From Pyrus communis (Eukaryota; Streptophyta; Magnoliopsida; Rosales; Rosaceae), in the NCBI RefSeq assembly GCF_963583255.1, contig NC_084815.1, positions 17,748,807 through 17,812,806 of the forward strand: a DNA stretch of 64,000 nt, in the 5' to 3' direction. The translations under genes were made by a program, and so were the position numbers. Below, piece after piece: positions 1-11,160 of the stretch. The stretch's first letter is position 1, and each line of letters opens with the position of its first letter. Under the pieces are notes generated by a model. It made no database searches. It was not told the DNA's origin and saw only the letters and a list, made by a program, of their open reading frames with translations.

Positions 1-482
1 AACGGCTACATCAACCACTATATGACAAAAAAATCATAAAAACTACCCGGTTCCTTTCCCTTTTCCATTCAATACATGCGTTACCCTTCCCCAAACCTCT
101 ATCATTTCAAAAATCCTATCACGCAAAAGATACCTACCCAGAAACCCTAAAATCTCCAAAGTTTCCGATACTTTCAAGCTGGATTTTCAGTAAAGTGATT
201 CACAAGTTCAGCCAAATTCCCAGAAAAGATCAGTGTTTCAAAGGTTTTCCTGCTACTCAAAATCGTTCTTTTTGCATGATTATATTTCGAACTCTGTCAA
301 ATATGAATGCATTATCAAGTGTTTTTACACTTGTTTGTGCAAAAGAAAGTTGTAAAAAACGCATGCATTATCAAGTGTTTTTTGTACTTGATTTTACAAA
401 AAACTCAGTGTTCTAGTTCGTGAAAAAACAATTTTAGTGTTTTAGATGTTTCAATTTCGCTTTTTTAGTTTATATGTATAAT

Positions 483-1215
483 GATTTTGCACTTTGTACT
501 GATGCTGCACTTATAAAAAATGCATGCATTATCAAGTGTTTGCTGCACTTTGTACTGATGCTGCACTTGTAAAAAATGCATGCATTATCAAGTGTTTGCG
601 ACACCTTGAATTGATGCTACACTTTATAAATTAATTTTGGTTGTACTTTCTGTTTCTAAACTGATTCTTAAACATTTGAAAAAGAAAATGAATGTGTCTA
701 AATTTTGTAAGTAAAAACATTAACCATCTAGCTTCGATGCCGCACTTTGAACTGATGCTGCACTTTGAACCGATGTTGCACTTTGTACTGATGATGCACT
801 TTGTAAATTAATTATGGTTCTACTTTCTGTTTGTAAATTGGTTATGCACAATTATGCATCTACATTGTGCGTTAACAACCAATTCTGCATCTACCTTGTT
901 TGCTAAGTGATGGTGTATCTGCTTGTGTGCTAAGTGATGCTAAATCTCCTTGTTTGCTAAGTGATGATACATATAGCTTGTGCGCTAAATGATGCTGCAT
1001 CTAGCTTGTGTGCTTAATGATGCTGCATCTAGCTTATGTGTTAAGCATCTGCCATTTGCATATAGTTTGTACTGATGTTGCACTTGTAAACAATGCATGT
1101 ATTATCAAGTGTTTACTGCACTTTATACTAATGTTGCACTTTGTATATTAATTATGGTTGTACTTTGTGTTTGTAAATGAATTCTTGTGTGCTAAGCATC
1201 TGCTATTTGCATCTA
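483..1215 (+). repeat. TGATGYTGCA minisatellite, block 1
   Basis: About a dozen diverged copies of a unit with core TGATGCTGCACTTTGTA are visible, for example near 500, 560, 752, 772, 790, 989, 1019 and 1074. Spacing is irregular at about 19-60 bp. Some copies end in CATCTAGCTTGTGTGCTAAG instead, a second linked motif. The first 480 bases hold no recognisable gene. Confidence 0.75.
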
Positions 1216-1228
1216 GTTTGTCATTTAT

Positions 1229-2270
1229 ATGACTTCTTATTATTTGATAATTTATTATACCCATGATCATTTCATTTTTTTTATGAAGATGACAACAAAC
1301 GCAAAAAATCTTGCAATAAAAAAGAAATCAACTTCTCTTGTTGTAAAGCATCGAGCAACAGATGAGAACTATGCTCCAATAAAACTGAATCTCATGGCCT
1401 TTGCAAAACTAATGCAAGATCTCAAGCCAAAACTTGAAGAAAAACCAAAAGTCTTGGCATTCATATATAAGTCAAGTTTTGGTAAACTAGTGAAAGCTTA
1501 CATAAAAGGTGATTTACAAATGAAGAAATCAGACTGGGATGTCATACATAGAGTGAACTGATATGACACTAAAAATGGAATGTTCAAATTCAAAAATGGA
1601 TCTTGCAAAGTAAATGTTGATGATATCCAATGCATATTTGGGATCCCAAACTAAGGCAGAGAAGCCTATTAGTCAATAAAAGACTGTAGAATCCCAAAGC
1701 CAAAATAAAACAGATTTGTTGATAAATACTTCTCGAAAATGACAAGAAATGGTAAAAGAGAAATTTCACAAGCAATTTAAGTTGCATTTGATACTAGGAC
1801 AACAGAAGAGGATCAAGATGCCACCTGCCTTATAATTTTATATTTGCTAAACACAAATCTGCTTAGGAGCTCAGCGGGGAAACTCCCTTGGAGTTTGGCC
1901 AAGAATTGCAACTTCATCGATAACATAAATAAGTACAACTAGGCCAATGAAACATCAAAATACTTGATGAAATTAATTGATAGAACATAGAAGAGAAAAA
2001 GAGACAAACAACCAACCGTCAGTGGCATTGACATACTTTTACTGGTAAGCAAACAAAAACTAATTAAAAAAAAAATTCAGTTTTTGTCTTATTTTACAAA
2101 AATATACAAATCTCTAACTTTTATTTTGTCTACAGTATTGGATTTGTGATCACACCACAATCATCAACCCAATAGAAGGAAAAGAGAAACGCTTACCAAC
2201 AGCAGTGAAGTGGGATTTGGCAAAACTACATGCAAAATTCTATAAAGAAGCAAATGAAGATTTGGAGGTA
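1229..2270 (+). pseudogene. MULE-associated accessory gene, N-terminal part (broken)
   Basis: A 110-codon open frame (1229-1561) is followed, after a stop, by more coding-like sequence. The motif DDIQCIFGIPN near 1619-1652 matches the 'edV..iLGlP' signature seen in the N-terminal domain of MULE-carried Ulp1-like or plant-mobile-type proteins. Further along, stretches such as TTRTTEEDQDATCLIILYLL and the LLLYWICDHTTII segment after about 2040 fit the next parts of that family; a short intron near 2045-2133 is likely. Stops near 1559 and 1652 break the frame. In such elements this gene is an accessory of unknown function. The family assignment is from memory of pattern and the exon limits are approximate. 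No database check was possible. Confidence 0.4.
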
Positions 2271-2334
2271 AAATTGATACTGCAATCACTTTTATGTAAA
2301 ACATGATTCTACATGTATTTTTTGTGAAAAGATA

Positions 2335-2830
2335 TTATGCACTTTGATGCTGCAATTTGAACTGGTGTTGCTCCTTGAACTGATGCTGCACTTTGTACTA
2401 ATGTTGCACTTTGTAAATTAATTCTGGTTGTACTTTATGTTTGTAAATTGATTCTTAAACATTTGAAAAAGAAGATGAATATGCGTCTAAATTTTGTGAG
2501 TAAAAATATTAACCATCTAGCTTCGATGCTGCACTTTGAAACTGATTCTGCACTTTGAACTGATGTTGCTCTTTGAACCGATCCTGCACTTTGTAAATTA
2601 ATTCTGGTTGTACTTTCTCATTCTAAATTGATTCTTAAACATCTGAAAAACAAATATGTGTCTAAATTTTGTGAGTAAAAACATTAATCGTTTCGCTTCG
2701 ATGTTGCAATTTGAACTTGATGCTTGGCTTTGAACTGATGCTTGACTTTGTACTGATGATGCACTTTGTAAATTAATTCTGGTTCTACTTTCTATTTGTA
2801 AATTGGTTTTGCACAATTATGCATCTACAT
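2335..2830 (+). repeat. TGATGYTGCA minisatellite, block 2
   Basis: About eleven diverged units are present here (CTGATGCTGCACTTTG-type), with a second shared segment, TTAATTCTGGTTGTACTTTC. The latter also occurs in block 1, so a larger unit of roughly 180 bp appears to have been duplicated (about 2400-2560 and 2580-2740). The block lies between two coding remnants of the plus-strand gene, where an intron would be expected. Confidence 0.7.
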
Positions 2831-2839
2831 TGTCGATCC

Positions 2840-3251
2840 TCCACCTGCGTTAAAACATAGGAAAATAGAAAAGAAAGTAGCTAAGAAGGGACTAAAAGCC
2901 AAGAAAGCTAAACTATCAAACAAATTAGTGCTTCATCATGAAGAAGTTGAAACGGTAGTGGGTCCTAAGCAAGTAGCCAATGAGGATGAAACCATAGTGG
3001 CGCCTAAACTTCTAAAAGCTATTGTTGATGATGAGATGATTGACGTTCAACAACAAGAAGATGATGATGATGAAAGAACTGTTTCAAATATGCTGGACAA
3101 ATGCAATGATCAAACAGGTGATGAGGAATTTCAAATGACACTGTCTGCGTGGATGACCAAAAAACAAAGCCAAGATAAGCTAAAAAGTCAAGACGATAAC
3201 CCGACAGACAAAATGGTAAAATCCAAAAACAAGCTAATAATTCATAACTGA
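2840..3251 (+). pseudogene. Charged, acidic linker segment of the MULE accessory gene
   Basis: The frame is open from about 2840 to the stop at 3249. It encodes a lysine-rich start (KKVAKKGLKAKKAKL) followed by a low-complexity acidic region with a QQQEDDDDER stretch. No domain is recognised. Such charged linkers commonly sit between the conserved N-terminal domain and the C-terminal parts of MULE-carried Ulp1-like proteins. Its place between two repeat blocks suggests it is one exon of the gene that begins upstream. It could also be a chance open frame; codon use and position argue mildly against that. Confidence 0.35.
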
Positions 3252-3580
3252 TACTGCATACTAATATTCTGTTATAACTAATGTTGCATACTAATATTCT
3301 GTTATAACTAATGTTGCATACTAATATTCTGTTATAACTGATGTTGCATATTTATTCTTGTATAAGTAATAATGCATGCTAAAAACTTAGTCTGGTATAA
3401 CTAATGCTGCATACTAATATTCTAGTATAACTGATGCTGCATACTAATTTTGTTATAACTAATACTGCATACTAAGTCTGGTATAACTGATGCTACATAC
3501 TAAGTCTGGTATATGTAATAATGCATGCTAAAAAAATACACGAAGTTTGGTATAACTAATGCTGCATACTAAATCTTTGT
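3243..3580 (+). repeat. Minisatellite, block 3 (TGATGTTGCATACTAATATTC)
   Basis: About eleven near-tandem units of roughly 26-33 bp carry the core TAACT(A/G)ATGYTGCATACTAA. The core is shared with blocks 1 and 2, but the spacer differs (ATTCTGTTATAA or GTCTGGTATAA). The block begins just before the stop of the preceding coding segment. Confidence 0.8.
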
Positions 3581-3599
3581 CATTTATTTCTTGATTTTG

Positions 3600-4637
3600 A
3601 CTACAATCAGGAGGAAGAGGGTGGAAAAAAAATGAAAATGAAGATTACTTTGACACACTGGTTGATAGTCAAAGTATCTATGGTTCCTAAATTTCAAATA
3701 AGCAAGTCCAAGATGGCCAAAATATTACACATGAGGCTTATCAAAATGTTGAAAATGAAGAAAGAAATGTGGGCTCACAAACATGGACGAGACTGAAATT
3801 GATAGGGTCATCAATGATGTGGTTAAATTCCAACTAAAAGAGGCAATACCAAAAGAGGCCCCAAGAATCAGTTCTTATAGCGCAAGAAGAGGCAATGATA
3901 ATAATTGGTCCAAGCACCTCAGTCCCTCCACTGCCAGTTCAAGCTAAAGAACAAGAAGGAAATGCAGCATCTGTTCCTCAACTGTCAGTTCTCCCTGAAG
4001 ATTCAACAATCAAGACAAGAAAACAACAAACATTTTATGAATAACTTATTGCTTCTCTTACAGGTAAAGAAAAATAGGAATGTGAATACTCAAAAAAGGA
4101 GTTAACACAAGAAGAGTTATCTCAAAGCCAAACAGATGCTGCAGAGTACTGGAAAATGAGGGCAAAACTCTGGTTTATGATGTTGAATAATGCTATTAAC
4201 ACATGCCACTTCAAGAATTCTGTTATTGCAAAAATAGTTAAAGAGAATGATGCTCTACAAAGCGATAATAAGGACTTGCAAAAAGAAAACAAGAAGTTAC
4301 TAAAAGAGAAGAAAAAATTAGAAAACCAAAATAGTGAACTAGAGAACAAGAGCACTGAATTCGAGCAACAAAAGAAAAAATGGGAAGAAGAAAAGAATAA
4401 GTTACTGGAAAAGAACAAAAGGCTACTGAAGGAGAAGAATGAACTTGAATGGCAGCAAAAAATGTCCTACAAAAAGCAGTCTGAACATAATGCATTAAAC
4501 AAGGAAAAAATGGAAAAAATAAGAGAGAAATTTCAAATTCTAAAAGCTGAGAAGATTTCTCTTGAAGAATTGGTGAATAAGCAACAAGAAAAAAATTTTG
4601 AGCTAAACAAGACCTTGTGTTTCATCAATGGTTAAAC
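3600..4637 (+). pseudogene. Coiled-coil segment of the MULE accessory gene
   Basis: The best open part is 4156-4635 (159 codons from an internal ATG), with the same frame extending upstream to about 4100 (LTQEELSQSQTDAAEYWKMR). It is an almost uninterrupted charged heptad pattern: LQKENKKLLKEKKKLENQ, then ELENKSTEFEQQKKKWEEEK, then KRLLKEKNELEWQQK. This is a strong predicted coiled coil of about 120 residues ending at the stop at 4633. The upstream stretch 3600-4100 is coding-like but carries frame breaks. No catalytic domain follows, so if this is a MULE-carried Ulp1-like gene its peptidase domain is lost. The coiled coil is seen directly; the link to the upstream exons is inferred from strand and order. 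Confidence 0.4.
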
Positions 4638-4852
4638 CAGAAAAACAAGAGAAAACTAATAAACTTGTTCATTAAGATTTTGCTATTGATTTGCAACTGA
4701 AAATGAATCTGTTAAAAATGGGAAAAAAATCGTAATTGCCTCTGATCAAGAGGTAGATATTCGGTCAAAACAGGTTCTCCAAACTCCAGAAGAAGTACCA
4801 ACAAAATCTCAAACACCTGTTCAACCTAAAACTCGAACAATGGTCAAGCGCA

Positions 4853-5876
4853 TCAAGCCAAAACCCAGTAAAAAGAAGAGAGATATGTTATTCTATTACA
4901 CTGCGATGGAGAAAACAAGAGAATCGAATGAGTAGAAATGTCATCTAGCACACTTTCACCTACCAACAATGGACAAAACGATTCGTCATTGGCACGCACA
5001 AATTCACCTAGGTACCAAGGCAAAAATCCAAATGAGAGAGCCTCATCACCATTAACCTCATTATATACAATCTCTTTGCCACACCAAGCTGCTTGGTATT
5101 TAACATCAAGACCATAACTCTCCTTCATTTCTCTCATAACATCATTTGCCTTAATAGACGGATTTGAATGAACCTTGGCAGCCAACAAAGAAGTCAAAAC
5201 AATAGGGCCAAATCATTTATTCTTCTTTTGACTAATACGTCCCGTGCGAATATGAATATTATTTAATTTTTTTAATGATAAAACAACCATTAAGTTGTTG
5301 CACAACAACATGAACATGCCATTGACACCCTTCCGACAATTTCTTTAAGCAAACAGCAGTAACACGCTTCCAATCAAACTTGAAATCAAAACCAACCTCA
5401 ATAGAGTATTGTGTAAGTTTTCTACAAAACTCAACTGCACCATCTTCATAATTTTGACCTTCATAAGAAATATAACTCTGCCAGTCATTTGTTGCATAAT
5501 GGTAAGGTCCATAAGAGCCATACTTACCCAAAAATTGGTTCTCATCTCCAATATTATTAGCATCAACTAGGCAAGACAACACACTACTAGTAGAAACAAT
5601 AGACATTTCTTTCTTAGCTTGAACATAAACATCAACAACTAAATTTGAAATCAAGTTATTGATCAGAAGAAGGGTCTGAATATCTTCATTGCACTCTAAT
5701 AAACAGTTTTGTTCACCTTTATATAAAGAGTAATTCAACAGAAAGACTCCTGATGACAAACTTGGAAACCTCAAAGTCAATTGCACACACAAATCCTCAT
5801 AACTAGTATGCGGATAAAGCGGCATAACTAATGCACAATTTTCATATATACACTTCAACACTTTAACAACGGACAT
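4853..5876 (-). pseudogene. MULE (MuDR-type) transposase, N-terminal part only
   Basis: Two minus-strand frames, 5259-5876 (205 codons) and 4853-5197 (114 codons), join across one frame break near 5200-5260. The first has a PB1-like start (MSVVKVLKCIYENCALV), then a MuDR DNA-binding domain with the pattern VGFDFKFDWKRVTAVCLKKL and a C-W-H-V block. The second has the motifs SNPSIKANDVMREMKESYGL, YQAAWCGKE and LPWYLGEFVRAND, which in MULE transposases lie just before the DDE catalytic core. The frame then loses similarity. No DDE domain, SWIM zinc finger or CCHC knuckle is visible, so the protein is truncated and cannot be an active transposase. It faces the plus-strand accessory gene tail to tail. 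Confidence 0.7.
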
Positions 5877-5914
5877 GATCTACACAAAAAATAAAAAAAT
5901 AAAAACATAAAGTT

Positions 5915-6770
5915 AAACTGATGCTGCACATAAATAATTGTATACAACTATGCATTTTAAAATGTAAATGTATAATAAATAAAACTGATGTTGCACAAAT
6001 ATCTGTAACACATTGCAACACAAAAAAAACGCCAACAAGGATGCTACACACTGAAGTTGCACACTTATCTGCATAATAAAACTAATGTTGCACAAATATA
6101 TGAAAATAAAATAACTAATACTGCACAATTTTCTAATCCATAGTCCTTTAAATAAATATTTATATGAACTGATGCTGCACAAGTATTATGTTGATTAAAT
6201 AAAATTGATGATGCACAATTTTCTAATCTATAGTCCTTTAAATAAATATTTATATGAACTGATGTTGCACAAGTATTATGTTGATTAAATAAAATTGATG
6301 ATGCACAATTTTCTAATCCATAATCTTTTAAATAAATATTTATATAAACGGATGTTGCACAAGTATTATGTTGATTAAATAAAACTGATGTTGCACAAGT
6401 ATTAAGTTGAAAATTATTAAATGTTTATTGGGGGCCCGGGGGGTTCCGCTACCCCCCCCCAAAAAAAAAAAAACTTATGCCAACTGATTAAGATTCTACG
6501 AGTTGATATTGCACAAGTATTATGTTAAAAATTAATGATTATATAAAATTGATGCTACACAATGATGCTGCACACTTATGTTGCACACGTATTACGTTAA
6601 GAATTAATGTTTATATAAACTGATGTTACACACGTATTACGTTGAAAAATATTAAATGTTTATGGGGGGTCCCTCCCAACACTCCCCCCCCCCCCAAAAA
6701 AAACTTATGCCAACTGATTCTGCATAATTCTATGAACTGATGCTGCATAAATTAATATATATGATAACTA
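5915..6770 (+). repeat. TGATGYTGCA minisatellite, block 4, with duplicated G/C-A cassette
   Basis: About sixteen units of core ACTGATGYTGCACAAGTATTATG occur here; several are near-identical 96-bp periods (6130-6400). Two copies of a distinct cassette, AAATGTTTAT followed by a G-run, a C-run, an A-run and ACTTATGCCAACTGATT, lie at about 6418-6490 and 6653-6712. The core is in the same orientation as in blocks 1-3, although the nearby transposase gene is on the other strand. Confidence 0.75.
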
Positions 6771-7330
6771 TACTGCAAAAAACAAAAGGAACTTCAATGA
6801 AAACCAAAAGCAGCACAACGAAAAATCGCATTTGCCAAACACTCGATCAAATAAGCTCAAAACCAAATCAAAATCTTCAAAACTAAAAAACCGTGACTGA
6901 AAAAACAAGAACAATAAAAAAAAACTAAATGTGACCAATAAAAAACTGAAAAATCAGAGACTCTTTCAAAATCTAAACCAAAATAAATTAAAAAACACAC
7001 AAACACTTCGAAAATCTAAATCGGAACACATAAAATTCAGAGAGATAAACATAAGACAAACACTTACCTTCGAAGAAAGCTTGAATGATTTGAATAGAAA
7101 TTATGGTGAGAGGTAAATAAGGGAGATGACGAAATATAAATCGAAACAGATAAACTTCTGAGAGAAAGAAAAACAGCAGAGAAAACGAAAATATAATTCG
7201 AATGATTCGAATCATTGTCGATTGCTATTTAACAGAATATAAGAACTCCGTTTCTAACGGAAAAACTGGACATGACGTCATCTTACGTAGAATTTAAAAA
7301 TGTCCTTTCTTGAAATGTTTAAAAAGTGTT

Positions 7331-8100
7331 GTCTCAATATATAATTAAGTATTGAAAGTATACTATAAGTGTAAATTTTTCTATTATAAAATACCTTCGC
7401 TAAGTAATATGCTTTATTTATATTGATACAATTATTCAACCCATAATCCTCCTAGGACTCTCTTAACCCACAAAACTAGCCTTGGTTGTGACAAGAGAAT
7501 TTTTTTTTTTTTTAATATTTTTTGGTAAAACAAGTTATTGTTTGGTTTTGAACCTTGAAAAAGTTTGCATGCGACCTTTTGGTCCTTCCTACTTAGAAAC
7601 ACTACAAAGTTATACCAGGCCACATTGAACAAGCTCGAATAATTATCCATGGGACAATATTTAGATACTCACTAGTATTCAAATATTATTGACCACTTAC
7701 ATGAACTAATATAGTTAAGACGCATGTAACTCTTATAATTTCATAAACTAGAAACCAAAAACACCTGTTAAACCAAACACACTAGTTATCCTCCATAGTC
7801 AAACACACATGTTCTTCTCCTCCACCATCAGCTTGCATTGTAATATGATGTACCTAGTCAAGGATTTGATGAAACAATACAAATGAGAAACCAACTTGTG
7901 GGACCATGATTTTCCTAGGCTGGAGTAAGGCAGATCGAAATTTGAATACCTCAAAAGTCCGACCGTAAACTCAATAGCCTCCCCAGGGGAGTTGCACAAA
8001 CATAGCAGTGATGCCACCATCATCTTATTCTGAAGCAATGGGCAAAGTCCAACGACTTCGCTGAGATTAACCATGTTTGATCCGCAAGACACAGAAACCT
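7331..8100. other. Intergenic, no gene recognised
   Basis: This is AT-rich sequence with a T-tract at 7500-7514. A 97-codon minus-strand frame (7799-8092) is open but matches nothing I recognise, and it has no clear gene context. I see no RNA gene or element end here. Confidence 0.5.
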
Positions 8101-8109
8101 AATCCGCAA

Positions 8110-8400
8110 GGAATCATTAGGTTTCCTAAATTCTTGGAGTACTTACAATATAAGAATTTGCGTGAGCTGTAAGTAATAACATTCCTAAAAGGTCTCTACT
8201 TCGACTAGTATAAATACACTTCTCTAATATTCATAATATTGCTTACTAACTTGACCGTCAAAGAGCCTTTGATAGCACGTAAGCCCCCCTTTGTTTGGCT
8301 ACTTACAGTTGTTTGTTCTTCTATAGGTAAATGGATTTGTGCATCTTCCACAACATACGATGGTGACCGAATTCGGTTCCAACAATAGGTGCTCTTGTTG
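8110..8400 (+). mobile_element. Probable 3' part of a Ty3/gypsy LTR
   Basis: A TATA-like CTAGTATAAATACAC (8206-8220) is followed by a C-rich leader and by AACAATAGGTGCTCTTGTTG (about 8382-8401). That arrangement resembles the end of a Tat/Ogre-type LTR and the start of its internal region. The gag-protease remnant follows about 150 bp downstream on the same strand. The left LTR boundary and a second LTR are not visible. Confidence 0.35.
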
Positions 8401-8546
8401 AGAGTGAACTAATATTCCTCATGACCAAATGACTTTACCATTGCGATGGTTATTCCAAAGCAATGTCATTGCACCTATGTCGCCTTTGAGCAAGAATGAT
8501 ATCTCTTATATCAAAGATATTCACCATGGATTGAATTAAGGAAAGC

Positions 8547-9292
8547 TTGTTGCAAATCTACGCTTTTGTCGATAAGCTTCAAAAGGCTTTAGGAATGAGG
8601 GAGCAAACAAAGCTTGATGACCTCGAGAGACAGGTGAAGACCCTTGAAGACATTGTCTCTAGCTTTGAGGAGCCACCGATTGAGCCAACGCCTGTTCAGA
8701 CCCTAGTAAGAGCAACTGATCTGAACTCACGCATGAAGCGTCGTTGCCTCACTCACAAAACATCTCTCAAGAAGCCCAGGAAATCTCAAGGACCTTATGG
8801 GATTCATGGCTTGATAAAAAAAGGCTAGTTCTCAACAACTACACTATAGAGAACAAGAATACCCTGTTATACCCAAGAAAGAGAGAAAAAGCCTACAAGA
8901 AACCTAAGGTGGTGGCTTCCATCTATAAGCCTCCTCCAATCACTTCCATTATCCCTATGTTCTCTAATCGGGATTTGGAAGATGTCCGCTTGCCCTATGA
9001 CGATGCCTTGGTCATCACGGTATAGATTTCTACTGTGATGGTTAGTCGAGTTCTAGTGGACAATGGGTATAGGGTCAACATCCTCTTCAAGGTTGCAGCC
9101 GAGAAGATGGGAATCCTAGACAACATTAACAAAAGTAAGACCACCATGCAATCCTTCAATGGCATCCTTGTTTAATCACTCAGAATAGTGAAGCTCATGT
9201 TTCAAGCAGGACCATACAACTATCTAGTGGTCTTCCATGTCATGGATTGCCTAACTCCTCACAACGCCATTTTATTGAACTTTGTCTCTATG
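8547..9292 (+). pseudogene. Ty3/gypsy gag-protease remnant
   Basis: Frames at 8547-8828 and 8744-9290 carry the end of a gag-like region (coiled LERQVKTLEDIVSS) and then a retropepsin-like segment. The string LPYDDALVITV (8990-9022) is followed by a stop, then VSRVLVDNGYRVNILF (about 9040-9090) and KTTMQSFNGI. In this family the active-site triad reads D-T/S-G; here it reads D-N-G, so the protease would be inactive even without the stops at 9023 and 9173. Nothing of reverse transcriptase, RNase H or integrase follows. This is an internally deleted gypsy fragment, with family similarity judged by eye. Confidence 0.6.
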
Positions 9293-9299
9293 TAATAAA

Positions 9300-11160
9300 C
9301 ATAAAATCAAGTATTTCTACGAAATTAAAAAAGTTTTAAGCCATTCTAGATAATTGTTCCTATTAAAATATTATTTTTTAAAATGTTTTATTTATTTAAT
9401 GTATTTATATTTAAGAAATCCACACGAGGATATAACAAAGATTTAAAAAAAAAAAAAAAATTGGATGTCCAGAGATAAATACTGTGTGAACAGAATTTCT
9501 CTTGATTTTAGTCATGGCTGATGCATTGATTTTAGGGACTAACACAATACATGACTAATCTTATCCAATGTCATATTAATTATGGCCAAAAGGCCCAATA
9601 CGTGTGCAAAGCCTAATCCATACATGGGAAAGATTTTTTTGATTTAGGCCCTTGCCCTGTTCTACAATAAGCTGGCTTTGGAGTGGTTGGCCTTTTACTA
9701 CAGTTTTTATGACTAATGTTGCATTTACTACATTACTGAACAAATCTTTTACCAAGATAAGATCAATAAACATAAAGGTTCCACTTTCATGAAAGACGTA
9801 AGGAGGCAGAGACGCTATCTTATTATTCATGATTTTCATTGAACCATGAATGCAATTTTAAAGGATACACATCTGAAGTGATTAAGAACATTTTAACCTG
9901 TACTTGATATTCATGTTCAATTTTAAAAACTAAGGAAAACAATGCAATTAGGTCATGCTAGACTTCATGGCTAAAATTGAATTTTCTTATGACATGCATA
10001 ACGGGAATTCGATTTAGGGTGCAAATAGACGGACATATTATCTTAGCCAACCGCACATATGTGCTACTTTTATTGAATTTTGATTGCAATTTTAATAGGT
10101 TTGTAGGTCAAGTCATTAACAATATCTACTCTTAATTAAATCTGACACACATGTTTGATTTCTCCTCACCCATGTTTAGATTTCAAAAACTAATGCAACT
10201 GTGTCATGCTAGAATTCATGCAAGGTTAAAGTTGAATGTATTAGGCCCAACCCCAGATCCAAGAAATTAAGGCTAAAGAAGCAAGATTGAATACAACTGT
10301 TGAAGTGAAGTTTGTGGAAGGATCTCCTCTTATATGGTAATTGAATCATTGATCGATCATCAGGATCTTCTCAAGATTTTAGCAATTGCCAATATTTTCA
10401 ACCTAATACAAACCGAGCACAAACTGCAATAATACAAACACTCTGGCTAGCCCTTGGAATGTAACGTCCTTTTAAACCCTAAGAAGAAGAAGAAAACTTA
10501 TTACACAAGTACTGCCACCAGCAACAAACTAGAAAGCCTGGTAGTGGTGGTGGTGCTGCTGCTGATGGTGGTCCAAGGGTAACACTTCTGTGCGCTTTAT
10601 TTAGAGAGAGACTGCATATGGCCTATATGGGGCTCCATTCTTGGAGGCTTTTTACGTTAGTGCGGTGGTGAGGCCCTCCCCTCCTATCTTCTCCTGTATA
10701 ATTATAGACAGTAGTAGTGGTCTAGTGGTACTACTGCTGGGTTTCAAAACTACTGTTTGAATCTAATCATGTGACCCTTCAATCTTTCATACGGTTGCAA
10801 TGTCTCCATCAACATTTGGCCTTGCAGTTAGTAGTTGACTTGAATAGTCACCATAGTTGATGGTTGGTTTGGTTCACCAGTATAATTTAATCATAACTCA
10901 TAAGCAATTCGATATTTTGTAATCCTAGCTAGCTGATTAATGGAAATTTGACATGTTTTCCAACGGCTCAAATTACCTCTGATAGGGGTGAAAGTCGCCC
11001 AAGGCCGAAGTGGACCTTAATTATGAAGATTTTGCACTTGTTTATTTACAAATGAAAAGAATTACAAAGAAAAAACAACACAATATATTACAATCTTTTA
11101 TGTTGACTTAAAATGATGGCCAGAGATGAAGCTTTGTTAAACGTTATTCATGGCATCCAG
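9300..11160. other. Intergenic, no gene recognised
   Basis: The stretch is AT-rich with an A-tract at 9447-9461. Around 10490-10580 there is a GAAGAAGAAG and GGTGGTGGTGCTGCTGCTGATGGTGG trinucleotide stretch in no convincing frame. No transposon ends were paired here. Confidence 0.5.

Larger units (their letters stand above)
1..7330. mobile_element. Degenerate Mutator-like element (MULE), left end probably outside the window
   Basis: The region has a minus-strand reading frame resembling the N-terminal half of a MuDR-type transposase (4853-5876). It converges on plus-strand coding remnants (1229-4635) that resemble the Ulp1/plant-mobile-type accessory genes carried by plant MULEs. Arrays of a TGATGYTGCA-core repeat surround both. 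The coding parts have several frame breaks, and the catalytic DDE part of the transposase is not visible. I could not pair terminal inverted repeats: the left end is probably cut by the window, and the right limit near 7330 is set only by where the repeat and A-rich sequence stop. The MULE identity rests on protein pattern recognition, and the boundaries are inference. Confidence 0.55.

Noticed and set aside
980..1035. AATGATGCTGCAT resembles the 3' half of the miR172 mature sequence
   Set aside because: The string is just the minisatellite core, repeated dozens of times, with the 5' half not matching and no opposing arm that would form a precursor hairpin.
4122..4495. Minus-strand frames opposite the coiled-coil segment
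   Set aside because: They are Ser/Phe-rich shadows of the Lys/Glu-rich plus-strand frame.
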